Below, piece after piece: positions 18,808 through 27,270 of a DNA stretch of 64,000 nucleotides. Below the pieces are notes generated by a model. It ran no database searches. It saw only the letters and a list, made by a program, of their open reading frames with translations, and was not told the origin of the DNA. The stretch lies in contig JACCEP010000002.1 of the NCBI GenBank assembly GCA_013416395.1, positions 558,001 through 622,000 on the forward strand, in the 5' to 3' direction. A program made the position numbers and the translations under genes. How positions within the stretch are numbered: position 1 is the first letter of the stretch; each line of letters starts with the position of its first letter. This DNA comes from Alcaligenaceae bacterium. Its GTDB lineage: Bacteria; Pseudomonadota; Gammaproteobacteria; Burkholderiales; Burkholderiaceae_B.

Positions 18808-19977
18808 ATGACAAGCAGAAAGTCAGTTCGGTTATCGGTGCTGGCGGGTGCAATTGCGCTGGCCGTGCCTCTTGTTGCCTCGGCACAGATCAAGGTGGGT
18901 GTCACCCTTTCGAGCACCGGGCCCGCAGCTTCGCTCGGGATACCCGAGCGTAATACCGTATCGCTGTTGCCTACCGAGATTGCAGGCCAGAAGATTGAAT
19001 ATATCGTGCTGGATGACGGCACCGATTTGACGACTGCCGTAAAAAACATGCGCAAGCTTGTTGCTGATGACAAGGTTGACGTCGTTATTGGCAGTACAGT
19101 CTCGCCCGCGTCAATTGCCATGACGGACGTTGCAGGCGAAACCAAAACACCCATGATCAGTGTGGCGGCCAGCGCAAAAATTGTGGAGCCAGTCGAGGGC
19201 GGGCGCGTATGGGCATTCAAAACCCCGCAAAATGACGCGTTGATGGCAAGTGCCCTGGCCGACGCCATGGCCAAGCAAGATGTAAAAACACTTGGCTTTA
19301 TTGGCTTTGCCGATGCCTATGGCGAAGGCTGGCTCGAACAAATGACCAAGGCCGCCGAAGCCAAAGGCATTAAAATCGTTGATGTTGAGCGCTATGCACG
19401 CAACGACACGAGCGTGACGGGGCAGGTGCTGAAGCTGATAGCTGCCAAGCCAGACGGTATCTTGGTGGCGGCCTCTGGCACGCCAACGGCATTGCCACAG
19501 CGCGAACTCAAAAGCCGTGGTTACAAAGGCATTATGTATCAGACGCATGGCGCCGCCAACAACGACGTTCTGCGTGTGTGTGGCAAAGACTGTGAAGGCA
19601 TGATTCTGCCGGCCGGTCCGCTGCTGGTCGCAGATCAACTGCCTGACAGCAATCCGGTCAAAAAGAGTGCGCTTGAGTACAAGGCCAAGTACGAAGCCAA
19701 GTATGGCGATGGCACCATCAACACGTTTGGTGGCCACTTGTGGGATGCCGGGCTGCTGATTTCACAGGCTATCCCTGAAGCGCTCAAAACCGGTGCCAAG
19801 CCAGGTACGGTAGAATTCCGCCAGGCATTGCGTGATGCCATCGAAAAGGTTAAAGATCTTCCGGCATCGCAAGGTGTATTCAACATGAGCCCCACCGATC
19901 ACGCAGGCTTTGACAAGCGTGCACGTGTAATCGTTAAGGTTGTTGACGGCAAATGGAAATACCAGCCCGATCTGTAA
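18808..19977 (+). CDS. Branched-chain amino acid-type ABC transporter substrate-binding protein
   Basis: This is the periplasmic type I binding protein of the HAAT/Liv family that delivers ligand to the permeases encoded downstream. The 389-residue product has a signal peptide ending VASA (cleavage after about residue 26), then QIKVGVTLSSTGPAASLG and GSTVSPASIAM, typical of the first lobe, with IGFADAYGEGW in the hinge region. The ATG at 18808 is preferred over 18796 because TGGAG lies seven bases upstream. Substrate is not predictable; related proteins bind amino acids, amides, aromatic acids or urea. A perfect hairpin separates it from the permease gene, which usually raises binding-protein output relative to the rest. 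Confidence 0.92.
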   Translation: MTSRKSVRLSVLAGAIALAVPLVASAQIKVGVTLSSTGPAASLGIPERNTVSLLPTEIAGQKIEYIVLDDGTDLTTAVKNMRKLVADDKVDVVIGSTVSPASIAMTDVAGETKTPMISVAASAKIVEPVEGGRVWAFKTPQNDALMASALADAMAKQDVKTLGFIGFADAYGEGWLEQMTKAAEAKGIKIVDVERYARNDTSVTGQVLKLIAAKPDGILVAASGTPTALPQRELKSRGYKGIMYQTHGAANNDVLRVCGKDCEGMILPAGPLLVADQLPDSNPVKKSALEYKAKYEAKYGDGTINTFGGHLWDAGLLISQAIPEALKTGAKPGTVEFRQALRDAIEKVKDLPASQGVFNMSPTDHAGFDKRARVIVKVVDGKWKYQPDL

Positions 19978-20027
19978 GGGACCACGGCGGCGTACGCGCT
20001 TAAAGCGCACGCTCATCCAGTCGCTTA

Positions 20028-20053
20028 AATACCGGCCCAAGGGGGCCGGTATT
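20028..20053 (+). terminator. Perfect 11-bp hairpin after the first binding-protein gene
   Basis: AATACCGGCCC (20028-20038) pairs with GGGCCGGTATT (20043-20053) around a four-base AAGG loop. No T-run follows. It sits 50 bases after the stop and 56 before the permease start, and is best read as a partial terminator or mRNA-stabilising 3' end inside the operon. Confidence 0.7.
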
Positions 20054-20108
20054 GCTTAGCGCAGGTGACGGAGCGCATTTTTTTGATTAAAGGCTTGGCT
20101 GCCCGGTA

Positions 20109-21146
20109 ATGGACACAACAATTGTATTGATACTCTTGCAGGATGGCGTCATGAACGGTGCCATTTATGCGCTGCTTGGGCTGGCCCTGGTGCTGGTTTT
20201 TGTCGTCACCCGCGTTATTTTCATTCCGCAAGGTGAATTTGTTGCGTTCGGGGCGCTGACGCTGGCCTATATGGTAAACGGCCGTATACCGGGCACGGTT
20301 ACGCTGCTTCTTATCATGGGGGCACTGGTATTTGTGTTCGACTGTATCGGCGCTATCCGCGCGCGCAGCGCGCGTGGCCTGGTCCGGACGGCAGGCTGGG
20401 CATTGCTGCTTCCGCTGGTGCTTTACCTTATCGCGCCGTACATCGTCAGCAAGAACACGGCCTTATGGCTTAATGTGTTGTTTTCGCTAGTGTTGGTCAT
20501 ACCTTTAGGCCCCATGGTTTACCGGCTTGTGTACCAACCGGTGGCCGAGGCCAGTGTTCTGGTATTACTTATTATTTCGGTTGCCGTGCACTTTGCATTG
20601 ACCGGCATAGCCTTGGTGTTCTTTGGTGCCGAGGGGTGGCGCACGCCGCCCTTTATGGAAGGCGAAGTCATGATCGGCCCAGTCAGTTGGACCGCACAAA
20701 CCTTTTTTGTGCTGGGTACGTGTTTCGTGCTGATTCTTGCGCTTTGGGTGTTTTTTGGCCGCACGCTGTACGGCAAGGCATTGCGCGCAACGGCGGTAAA
20801 CCGACGTGGGGCTCGGTTGATGGGTATCAGCACTACGATGTCAGGCATGCTCACTTTTACCCTGGCTGCAGCCATTGGCGCGCTATCAGGCATGCTGATC
20901 GCGCCGGTCACCACGGTGTATTACGACACAGGTTTTCTTATCGGTCTTAAAGGCTTTGTCGCAGCCATTTTCGGCGGCCTCGTCAGTTATCCGATTGCAC
21001 TTGCAGGTGCGCTATTTGTGGGCATTCTTGAGGCGTTCTCCTCATTCTGGGCCAGTGCCTATAAAGAAGTTATCGTGTTCACGCTGATTATCCCGGTTCT
21101 GCTGTGGCGCTCATTTGGCGCACCGCTGACGGACGAGGAGGAATAA
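20109..21146 (+). CDS. Branched-chain amino acid-type ABC transporter permease (LivH-like)
   Basis: This inner-membrane permease half of a HAAT transporter has 345 residues, about eight or more hydrophobic helices, and the family start DGVMNGAIYALLGLALVLVF (12-31). It also carries ALRATAVNRRGARLMGI (about 231-247), the cytoplasmic coupling loop that docks on the ATPase, and a typical GFVAAIFGGL segment. It is slightly longer than the usual 290-310 because of an extra hydrophobic segment around residues 65-115. The permease-ATPase fusion gene starts 4 bp after its stop, so the genes are cotranscribed. Confidence 0.93.
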   Translation: MDTTIVLILLQDGVMNGAIYALLGLALVLVFVVTRVIFIPQGEFVAFGALTLAYMVNGRIPGTVTLLLIMGALVFVFDCIGAIRARSARGLVRTAGWALLLPLVLYLIAPYIVSKNTALWLNVLFSLVLVIPLGPMVYRLVYQPVAEASVLVLLIISVAVHFALTGIALVFFGAEGWRTPPFMEGEVMIGPVSWTAQTFFVLGTCFVLILALWVFFGRTLYGKALRATAVNRRGARLMGISTTMSGMLTFTLAAAIGALSGMLIAPVTTVYYDTGFLIGLKGFVAAIFGGLVSYPIALAGALFVGILEAFSSFWASAYKEVIVFTLIIPVLLWRSFGAPLTDEEE

Positions 21147-21149
21147 GCC

Positions 21150-22985
21150 GTGAACCGCATATTGCTTATTGCCGTCCTTGTGCTGCTGGCCCTGTTGCCT
21201 GTTCTGCCGGTGACGCCAGAGTTCTGGATTACACACCTTAATTACGTGGGGCTTTCTGCACTGGTTGTGTTGGGGCTTATTCTGCTGACAGGCGTGGGCG
21301 GCATGACGTCGTTTGGCCAGGCAGCGTTTGTGGGCATTGGTGCCTACACCACCGCATGGATGACAACAGCGTTGGGCAGTTCTCCCTGGCTGGCTCTGGC
21401 GGCAGGCGTACTGGTTACGGTGGTCATCTCTTATATTCTGGGTGCCATCACGCTCAGGCTTTCTGGCCATTACCTGCCACTGGGCACCATTGCCTGGAGC
21501 CTGTCGCTTTATTACCTTTTCGGCAATCTTGGCTTTCTTGGTCAGTATGACGGAATAGCAGGGATTGCGGCGCTGAATATCTTCGGCTTTTCGCTGGGCA
21601 GCGGGCGTCACATGTACTACCTGATCTGGGTAGTGCTGTTGCTCGCCATGTGGGCTACCCGCAATTTGCTTGATTCCCGCCCCGGGCGGGCGATTCGGGC
21701 CCTGCGCAGCACGGGTGGTATGGCCGAGTCGTTTGGCGTCAATATGGCCACCTACAAGACCATTGTTTTTGTCTATGCGGCGGTGCTTGCTTCTATTTCG
21801 GGTTGGCTATATGCGCACATGCAACGCGCGGTCAGTCCTAGCCCATTTGGTCTGAATTACAGCATCGAGTACCTGTTTATGGCAGTGGTGGGCGGGGCGG
21901 GCAGCGTCTGGGGCGCTGTGCTCGGTTCAGGTCTAATTCTTACTCTGAAAGACCAGTTGCAAAACGTATTGCCGGCCCTGCTCGGAACCACCGCCAACTT
22001 TGAACTCATTGTGTTTGGTGTGCTTATGGTGCTGGTGCTGCAGTACGCGCGTGATGGCGTGTGGCACATTCTGGTTACGTGGTGGTCGGTGCTGACAGGG
22101 GTTGTCGAAACCCGGCGTGTTGAACCTCCTCCGGTTGCGCGGGCCTTGCCGCAACGTGCCCGCCCCGAGAAAGGCAGCCATGTGCTTGAAGTCGATGCCA
22201 TCCGCAAAGAATTTGGCGGGCTGGTTGCCGTCAATGACATCAGTTTTACGCTTAAAGCGGGCGAAATCATGGGCCTGATAGGGCCCAACGGCGCCGGGAA
22301 AAGTACAACTTTCAACCTGATCACGGGCGTAACGCCTGCGACGCGGGGAGTCGTTCGGTTTCTGGACAAGCGGCTAGACGGTCTGCCGTCCCGAAAAATT
22401 GCCGATCTGGGGGTGGGGCGTACTTTCCAGCATGTACAACTGCTGCCCGGCATGACGGTAATTGAAAACGTGGCGCTGGGCGCCCATTTGCGTAGCAAAG
22501 TTGGCGTATTGTCCGCGCTGCTGCATGTCGAGCGTCGCGAAGAGGCTGAATTGCTGCACGAGGCGGCACAACAGTTACAGCGTGTGGGCCTGGGTGACTA
22601 TCTGTACGAGCAGGCTGGCAACCTGGCGCTCGGCCAACAGCGCATTGTTGAAATTGCGCGTGCTTTGGCTGCTGATCCCGTGCTGTTGTTGCTGGACGAG
22701 CCCGCTGCAGGCTTGCGTTACAAAGAAAAGCAGGCGCTCGCAGGTGTGCTTGATCAACTGCGCCAGGAGGGTATGAGCATTCTCCTGGTAGAACACGATA
22801 TGGATTTCGTAATGAATCTGACCGATCACATTGTGGTCATGGATTTTGGCACCAAGCTGGCCGAGGGCACGCCCGCGGTCATCCAGCGCGATCCTGCGGT
22901 GCTTGAAGCGTACCTTGGCGGTGTGGACGATGAGCTTGATGAAACCGTCGGTGTTTCTGCGCCCGCCTTGGGAGCCAGTGCATGA
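21150..22985 (+). CDS. Liv-type permease-ATPase fusion protein (LivM-LivG)
   Basis: A single 611-residue frame joins two transporter subunits. Residues 1 to about 318 are a LivM-type permease, with membrane helices and the FGQAAFVGIGAYT (55-67) and VVGGAGSVWGAVLG (246-259) motifs. After a Pro/Arg-rich linker (about 320-342), residues 343-611 are a LivG-type ATPase with Walker A GPNGAGKS (378-385), signature LALGQQR near 500, Walker B LLLLDEP near 520 and an H-loop EHDMDF. Such fusions are seen in other Burkholderiales HAAT systems. The start is GTG at 21150. The stop overlaps the next ATPase gene by 4 bases (ATGA). Confidence 0.93.
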   Translation: MNRILLIAVLVLLALLPVLPVTPEFWITHLNYVGLSALVVLGLILLTGVGGMTSFGQAAFVGIGAYTTAWMTTALGSSPWLALAAGVLVTVVISYILGAITLRLSGHYLPLGTIAWSLSLYYLFGNLGFLGQYDGIAGIAALNIFGFSLGSGRHMYYLIWVVLLLAMWATRNLLDSRPGRAIRALRSTGGMAESFGVNMATYKTIVFVYAAVLASISGWLYAHMQRAVSPSPFGLNYSIEYLFMAVVGGAGSVWGAVLGSGLILTLKDQLQNVLPALLGTTANFELIVFGVLMVLVLQYARDGVWHILVTWWSVLTGVVETRRVEPPPVARALPQRARPEKGSHVLEVDAIRKEFGGLVAVNDISFTLKAGEIMGLIGPNGAGKSTTFNLITGVTPATRGVVRFLDKRLDGLPSRKIADLGVGRTFQHVQLLPGMTVIENVALGAHLRSKVGVLSALLHVERREEAELLHEAAQQLQRVGLGDYLYEQAGNLALGQQRIVEIARALAADPVLLLLDEPAAGLRYKEKQALAGVLDQLRQEGMSILLVEHDMDFVMNLTDHIVVMDFGTKLAEGTPAVIQRDPAVLEAYLGGVDDELDETVGVSAPALGASA

Positions 22986-23752
22986 GTACGCCTCGTCATC
23001 CCGTCTTGCAGGTCACTGACTTGTCAGCGCGCTATGGCAAAGTCCATGCGGTTTTGGGTGCCAATATTGCGGTTACGCGAGGCAGTATTGTCACGGTTAT
23101 TGGCGGTAATGGTGCGGGTAAGTCGACCCTGCTCAATGCCATCATGGGCTCGTTGCCTGCGACGGGCAATTGCTCGGGCTCGGTACGCTATCTTGGCGCA
23201 GAAATCGGCACCTGGCAGGTTGAGCGTCGTGTCTCTGATGGCATTTCATTGGTGCCTGAACGACGCGAGCTGTTTGGCAGCATGACGGTTGAAGATAATC
23301 TGCTGCTGGGTGGTTTTCGTCTGTACCGGGCCGGCAAGCATGGCTGGCGTGAAACCATGGAAGAGGTCTACGACTTGTTTCCGCGCCTGCGTGAACGCCG
23401 TCAGCAGTTGGCCGGAACCCTGTCAGGCGGTGAACGCCAGATGCTGGCAGTAGGGCGGGCTTTAATGGCGCAGCCGCAACTGCTCATGCTGGATGAACCC
23501 AGCCTGGGTCTGGCGCCACGCATCGCACGCGAAATCTTCCAGATCATTGCCCGTCTGCGCAGTACCGGCGTGGCCATCTTGCTGGTAGAGCAAAATGCCC
23601 GAGCAGCACTGCAAGTGGCTGATTACGGTTATGTGCTGGAAACGGGTGAAGTCGTGCTTGAGGGCAAGGCAGACGAGCTCGCCCATAATCCGCGGGTTAT
23701 TGAAAGCTATTTGGGTCTGGGTACGGCGCGTAAAGAACAGGGCAACTCCTGA
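22982..23752 (+). CDS. Liv-type ABC transporter ATP-binding protein (LivF-like)
   Basis: This is the second ATPase of the transporter, expected to pair with the LivG half of the fusion protein. The 256 residues carry Walker A GGNGAGKS (41-48), a typical LivF switch region LVPERRELFGSMTVEDNL, signature LSGGERQMLAVGRAL, Walker B LLMLDEPSLGLAP and EQNARAAL after the H-loop region. All catalytic elements are intact. It starts inside the stop of the fusion gene and is the last gene of this operon. The long shared terminator lies about 220 bp downstream. Confidence 0.94.
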   Translation: MSTPRHPVLQVTDLSARYGKVHAVLGANIAVTRGSIVTVIGGNGAGKSTLLNAIMGSLPATGNCSGSVRYLGAEIGTWQVERRVSDGISLVPERRELFGSMTVEDNLLLGGFRLYRAGKHGWRETMEEVYDLFPRLRERRQQLAGTLSGGERQMLAVGRALMAQPQLLMLDEPSLGLAPRIAREIFQIIARLRSTGVAILLVEQNARAALQVADYGYVLETGEVVLEGKADELAHNPRVIESYLGLGTARKEQGNS

Positions 23753-23971
23753 TCTGTGGTGCGGCCACCCGCAATATGGGCGCAACGCCCATTTTATTGC
23801 GCGCATAGTGGTTGGGGCTTTATATCAGGCTGAAGTGCCCAAGCTGGCATAAAACGATTAACGGCTTGCCGAGGCCGCCGTGGAGGCTCTTTTGCTTTAG
23901 GCCATCAGCCTGCATCAACATGAATGCGTTGTGCATGGAAACCGATGCATCAGCGTCATCACTATCATCCA
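23753..23971. other. Spacer between convergent Liv operons
   Basis: About 220 bp follow livF before the shared hairpin. No reading frame with family resemblance or codon usage like its neighbours was seen on either strand, and no further clear repeat. It is probably 3' untranslated sequence. Confidence 0.5.
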
Positions 23972-24009
23972 AAAGCAAGAAAGCCCGGTAAACCGGGCTT
24001 TCTTGCTTT
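23972..24009. terminator. Perfect 18-bp bidirectional terminator between the two Liv operons
   Basis: AAAGCAAGAAAGCCCGGT (23972-23989) pairs exactly with ACCGGGCTTTCTTGCTTT (23992-24009) around two A residues. GC-rich core and A/T-rich outer arms suit termination from both sides. It serves livF (plus) and livM (minus). Confidence 0.93.
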
Positions 24010-24032
24010 CAGGATGGTGTACTTACCAGTGC

Positions 24033-25013
24033 CTAGGCTTTAGAGGCCCTACGCCCCTTGAAATAAGCGCCCAGCTCGCCAACGATACCGCGACGGAAAG
24101 CCAGAACTGAAATAATAAAGATCAAGCCGATGACAATGGTGACAGACTCACCCAACGATCTGAACCAGTCTACGCCCGTGGTGTGGGCCAGAAAACGCCC
24201 GAACTCGCCCACTTTGTTTTCGAGCATGACCACGATAAAGGCGCCCAGCACGGGGCCTGTAAACGTGCCCAGCCCGCCGATCAGTGTCATCAGAATAACC
24301 ATACCCGACATCTGCCATGTGGCGTCCGACAGGGTCGCTGACACAAACACCAGTGACTTGGTTGCGCCGGCGAGACCAGCCAAGGCTGCAGACAGTACGA
24401 AAGCCAACAGCTTGAAGTTGTCAACGTTGTAACCCAGCGAAATGGCGCGTGGTTCGTTTTCGCGAATGGCTTTTAGTACCTGGCCAAATGGCGAGTTAAC
24501 GGCGCGCCAGCATACAAAGTAGCCAAATATGAAAATTGCCATGACCAGGTAGTACAGGTTCAGGTCATTATGCAGATCGATACCGAACACTTCTCCGCGG
24601 GGGATACCTTGCAACCCGTCTTCGCCGTGCGTAAAAGGTGCCTGCAGAAAGAAGAAGAACACCATCTGGGCCATGGCCAATGTAATCATGGCAAAGTAAA
24701 TGCCACTGCGGCGTATGGCTAACAAGCCCATTACCAAGCCCAGCAGGCCGGCGACAACCGTGCCAAACAAAAGCCCCATTGAGGTCGGTAGCCCCCATAC
24801 CGCCAGCGCGTGGCCGGTTGCATAGGCAGCACTACCCAGAAAAGCGGCATGGCCAAATGACAGCAGGCCCGTATAGCCAAGAAGCAGGTTGAACGCACAA
24901 GCGAACAAGGCATAGCACATAATCTTCATGACGAAGATGGGGTATGCACCCAGCATCGGCAGCAATGCGAGCACGACGATGGCCAGCGCATAAGCAATTA
25001 ATTGACGGTTCAT
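24033..25013 (-). CDS. livM: Branched-chain amino acid-type ABC transporter permease (LivM-like)
   Basis: This inner-membrane permease of the second HAAT transporter has 326 residues, multiple helices and LivM hallmarks: GYTGLLSFGHAAFLGSAAYA (48-67), AIRENEPRAISLGYNV (coupling loop) and MTLIGGLGTFTGPVLGAF. The C-terminus is basic and cytoplasmic. The start overlaps the livH stop by 4 bases (ATGA), so the two permeases are coupled. It is the last gene of an operon ordered livG-livF-binding protein-livH-livM and ends about 20 bp from the shared terminator. The gene symbol is by family only; the substrate is unknown. Confidence 0.93.
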   Translation of the reverse strand: MNRQLIAYALAIVVLALLPMLGAYPIFVMKIMCYALFACAFNLLLGYTGLLSFGHAAFLGSAAYATGHALAVWGLPTSMGLLFGTVVAGLLGLVMGLLAIRRSGIYFAMITLAMAQMVFFFFLQAPFTHGEDGLQGIPRGEVFGIDLHNDLNLYYLVMAIFIFGYFVCWRAVNSPFGQVLKAIRENEPRAISLGYNVDNFKLLAFVLSAALAGLAGATKSLVFVSATLSDATWQMSGMVILMTLIGGLGTFTGPVLGAFIVVMLENKVGEFGRFLAHTTGVDWFRSLGESVTIVIGLIFIISVLAFRRGIVGELGAYFKGRRASKA

Positions 25014-25897
25014 TTTTCTTTCCCGAACAGGCCTGCCGGACGCAGCAACAGCACAATAACCATAATGATGAACACCACGGTATTGGAGGCTTCTGGCCAG
25101 AATACTTTGGTGAAACCTTCAATCACACCCAGGCCCAGGCCGGTAAGAATTGAACCCATAATGGAGCCCATTCCACCAATAACCACCACGGCAAAAACGA
25201 CAATGATCAGGTTTGAGCCCATCAGTGGCGACACTTGCATAATGGGTGCGGCGAGCACGCCCGCAAAACCTGCCAGCCCGACACCAAACCCGTAGGTCAG
25301 CGTAATGAGTAGTGGCACGTTAACGCCGAAAGCCTCCACCAGCTTGGAGTTTTCGGTTCCTGCGCGCAAAAGGGCTCCAAGGCGAGTTTTTTCGATGACG
25401 AACCATGTACCCAGGCAAACGATAATTGACGCGATGACAACCCAGCCCCGATAGATGGGCAGGTACATAAAGCCAAGATTTACGCCGCCTTTCAATAATT
25501 CGGGTGTGGGGTAAGGTTGCCCGGAAACGCCGTAAAAGCTGCGGAAAACACCTTCGATCAGCAATGTGAGGCCAAACGTAAGGAGCAAGCCGTACAGATG
25601 ATCAAGCTTATATAAATGGCGGATGAGCGTGCGCTCAAGGATGATGCCGAACAGGCCTACGACTATGGGAGCGACGAACAGCATCGTCCAGTAGCCCAGC
25701 CCGAGGTACTGTAACCCCATCCAGGCGACAAAGGCCCCCAGCATGTAGAGGGCGCCGTGGGCGAAGTTAATAACGTTGAGCAGTCCGAAGATAACGGCCA
25801 GGCCCAGTGAGAGAACGGCGTAAAACGAGCCGTTGACCAGGCCCAGCAACAATTGCCCCAGCAGGGCCTGGATGGGTATGCCGAATATTGCAGTCAT
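25010..25897 (-). CDS. livH: Branched-chain amino acid-type ABC transporter permease (LivH-like)
   Basis: This partner permease of the second transporter has 295 residues and LivH features: QLLLGLVNGSFYAVLSLGLA (15-34), INFAHGALYMLGAFVAW and the coupling segment LLRAGTENSKLVEAFGVNV. It follows the binding-protein gene after 81 bp that contain a hairpin. Just before the start, the mRNA reads ATGACTTTATGA, a possible three-codon ORF whose stop overlaps the livH ATG. Weak ribosome binding is apparent. It is coupled to livM. Confidence 0.93.
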   Translation of the reverse strand: MTAIFGIPIQALLGQLLLGLVNGSFYAVLSLGLAVIFGLLNVINFAHGALYMLGAFVAWMGLQYLGLGYWTMLFVAPIVVGLFGIILERTLIRHLYKLDHLYGLLLTFGLTLLIEGVFRSFYGVSGQPYPTPELLKGGVNLGFMYLPIYRGWVVIASIIVCLGTWFVIEKTRLGALLRAGTENSKLVEAFGVNVPLLITLTYGFGVGLAGFAGVLAAPIMQVSPLMGSNLIIVVFAVVVIGGMGSIMGSILTGLGLGVIEGFTKVFWPEASNTVVFIIMVIVLLLRPAGLFGKEK

Positions 25898-25942
25898 AAA
25901 GTCATGAAATGGTGGACGGAAAAGTCAGGTCCGGGTGGAAAC

Positions 25943-25970
25943 GCGGGCTGGCTTGTGGCCAGCACCGCGT
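25943..25970 (-). terminator. Hairpin after the second binding-protein gene
   Basis: CGCGG (25943-25947) with CCGCG (25966-25970) and inner CTGGC/GCCAG (25949-25953 with 25959-25963) form a 10-bp stem with a small internal loop. No T-run follows on the transcribed strand. Its position between the binding-protein and permease genes mirrors the hairpin of the first operon. Confidence 0.6.
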
Positions 25971-25978
25971 ACGTTATA

Positions 25979-27190
25979 TTATTTTTTTAGTAAAGGGCAG
26001 GTGGATTCTGCAACCGATGTGTAAACCTGAGCACCTGGAAGTTTTGTGACCATATTGTAGTAGTCCCAATCTTTCTTGGACTCGTCAGGCTTTTTGACCT
26101 GCATCAGATACATGTCGTTGAGCACCCGACCGTCTTCGCGCACCGTTGTGTCCTTGGTGAAGAAGTCATTGATTTTGTTTGACTTCATCCATTTCATGAC
26201 GGTATCGGCATCGTCGGTACCGGTTTCTTTTACGGCCTTCAGATAATACATGGTCGCCGAGTAGTCAGCAGCCTGAAGAAACGATGGCATGCGTTTGTGC
26301 TGGTCGAAAAAGCGCTGAGCCCATTTGCGCGATTCGTCATCCTGGTTCCAGTACCAGGCCGACGTCAGGTACATGCCCTGGGTTAGATCCAGGCCAAGTG
26401 CATGAATGTCATTAATGAACACCAGCATACCTGCCAGGTTCATGGTTTTGGTTACGCCAAATTCGTTGGCTGCCTTGACTGACGCGGTGAAGTCACCACC
26501 GGCATTGGCCAGTGCCAGTATTTTTGCGCCAGAGGCTTGTGCCTGCAGCATATACGAGGAGAAGTCGGTGGTTGCCAGCGGGATTCTTACGTTGCCCAGT
26601 ACCTTACCGCCTTCGGCTTCGACGACCTTGGTGGTGTCGCGTTCGAGCGCATGGCCAAAGGCGTAATCAGCCGTCAGGAAAAACCAGGTTTTGCCGCCGT
26701 TCTTGACCACGGCAGAGCCCGTACCACGGGCGAGCGCCACGGTGTCGTAAGCGTAATGGATGGTGTAAGGCGTGCACTGCGCATTGGTCAGGTTGGACGA
26801 GCCAGGCCCGATCGCAATAAATGGCTTTTTCTTGTCAGCAGCTACCGCCGCCATGGCCAGCGCTGTGGCCGAGTTGGTGCCACCTATGAGCATGTCGATA
26901 TTTTGCTCGTCAAACCATTCGCGTGCCCGCGCTGAAGCAATGTCTGCCTTGTTCTGGTGATCGGCAACCAAAATTTCAATTTTCTTGCCGTTAACTTCAC
27001 CGCCAAAATCTTTGATAGCCATTTTGATGGTGTCGCCGCCAGCGGAGCCGTCGATATCAGAATAAACGCTGGACATATCGGTAATAAAGCCGATACGGAT
27101 CACATCGTTAGAGATGCCCGCCGCATATCCTGGGGCCGAAAAGCCGATGCCCGTTAGTGCCAACGCCGCAGTCAGAGTGCGTAGCTTCAT
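25979..27190 (-). CDS. Branched-chain amino acid-type ABC transporter substrate-binding protein
   Basis: This is a periplasmic type I binding protein. Its 403 residues begin with a signal peptide MKLRTLTAALALTGIGFS ending near GYAA (cleavage about residue 24). The first-lobe motif IRIGFITDMSSVYSDIDG and IGGTNSATALAM place it in the subgroup of HAAT binding proteins often found with split LivG/LivF-HM operons. Two cysteines (AQCTPY and STCPLL near the C-terminus) could form a disulfide. AAGGAGA precedes the ATG at good spacing, the strongest ribosome binding site in this operon. It is only distantly similar to the binding protein at 18.8 kb, so ligands probably differ. Confidence 0.92.
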   Translation of the reverse strand: MKLRTLTAALALTGIGFSAPGYAAGISNDVIRIGFITDMSSVYSDIDGSAGGDTIKMAIKDFGGEVNGKKIEILVADHQNKADIASARAREWFDEQNIDMLIGGTNSATALAMAAVAADKKKPFIAIGPGSSNLTNAQCTPYTIHYAYDTVALARGTGSAVVKNGGKTWFFLTADYAFGHALERDTTKVVEAEGGKVLGNVRIPLATTDFSSYMLQAQASGAKILALANAGGDFTASVKAANEFGVTKTMNLAGMLVFINDIHALGLDLTQGMYLTSAWYWNQDDESRKWAQRFFDQHKRMPSFLQAADYSATMYYLKAVKETGTDDADTVMKWMKSNKINDFFTKDTTVREDGRVLNDMYLMQVKKPDESKKDWDYYNMVTKLPGAQVYTSVAESTCPLLKK

Positions 27191-27270
27191 GGTGATGTCT
27201 CCTTGTTGTCGATATAAATGTATTGTTTGTATTTTTTAGCCGGGCGAAGCCGGTTTGGAAAAGCAGGCGT

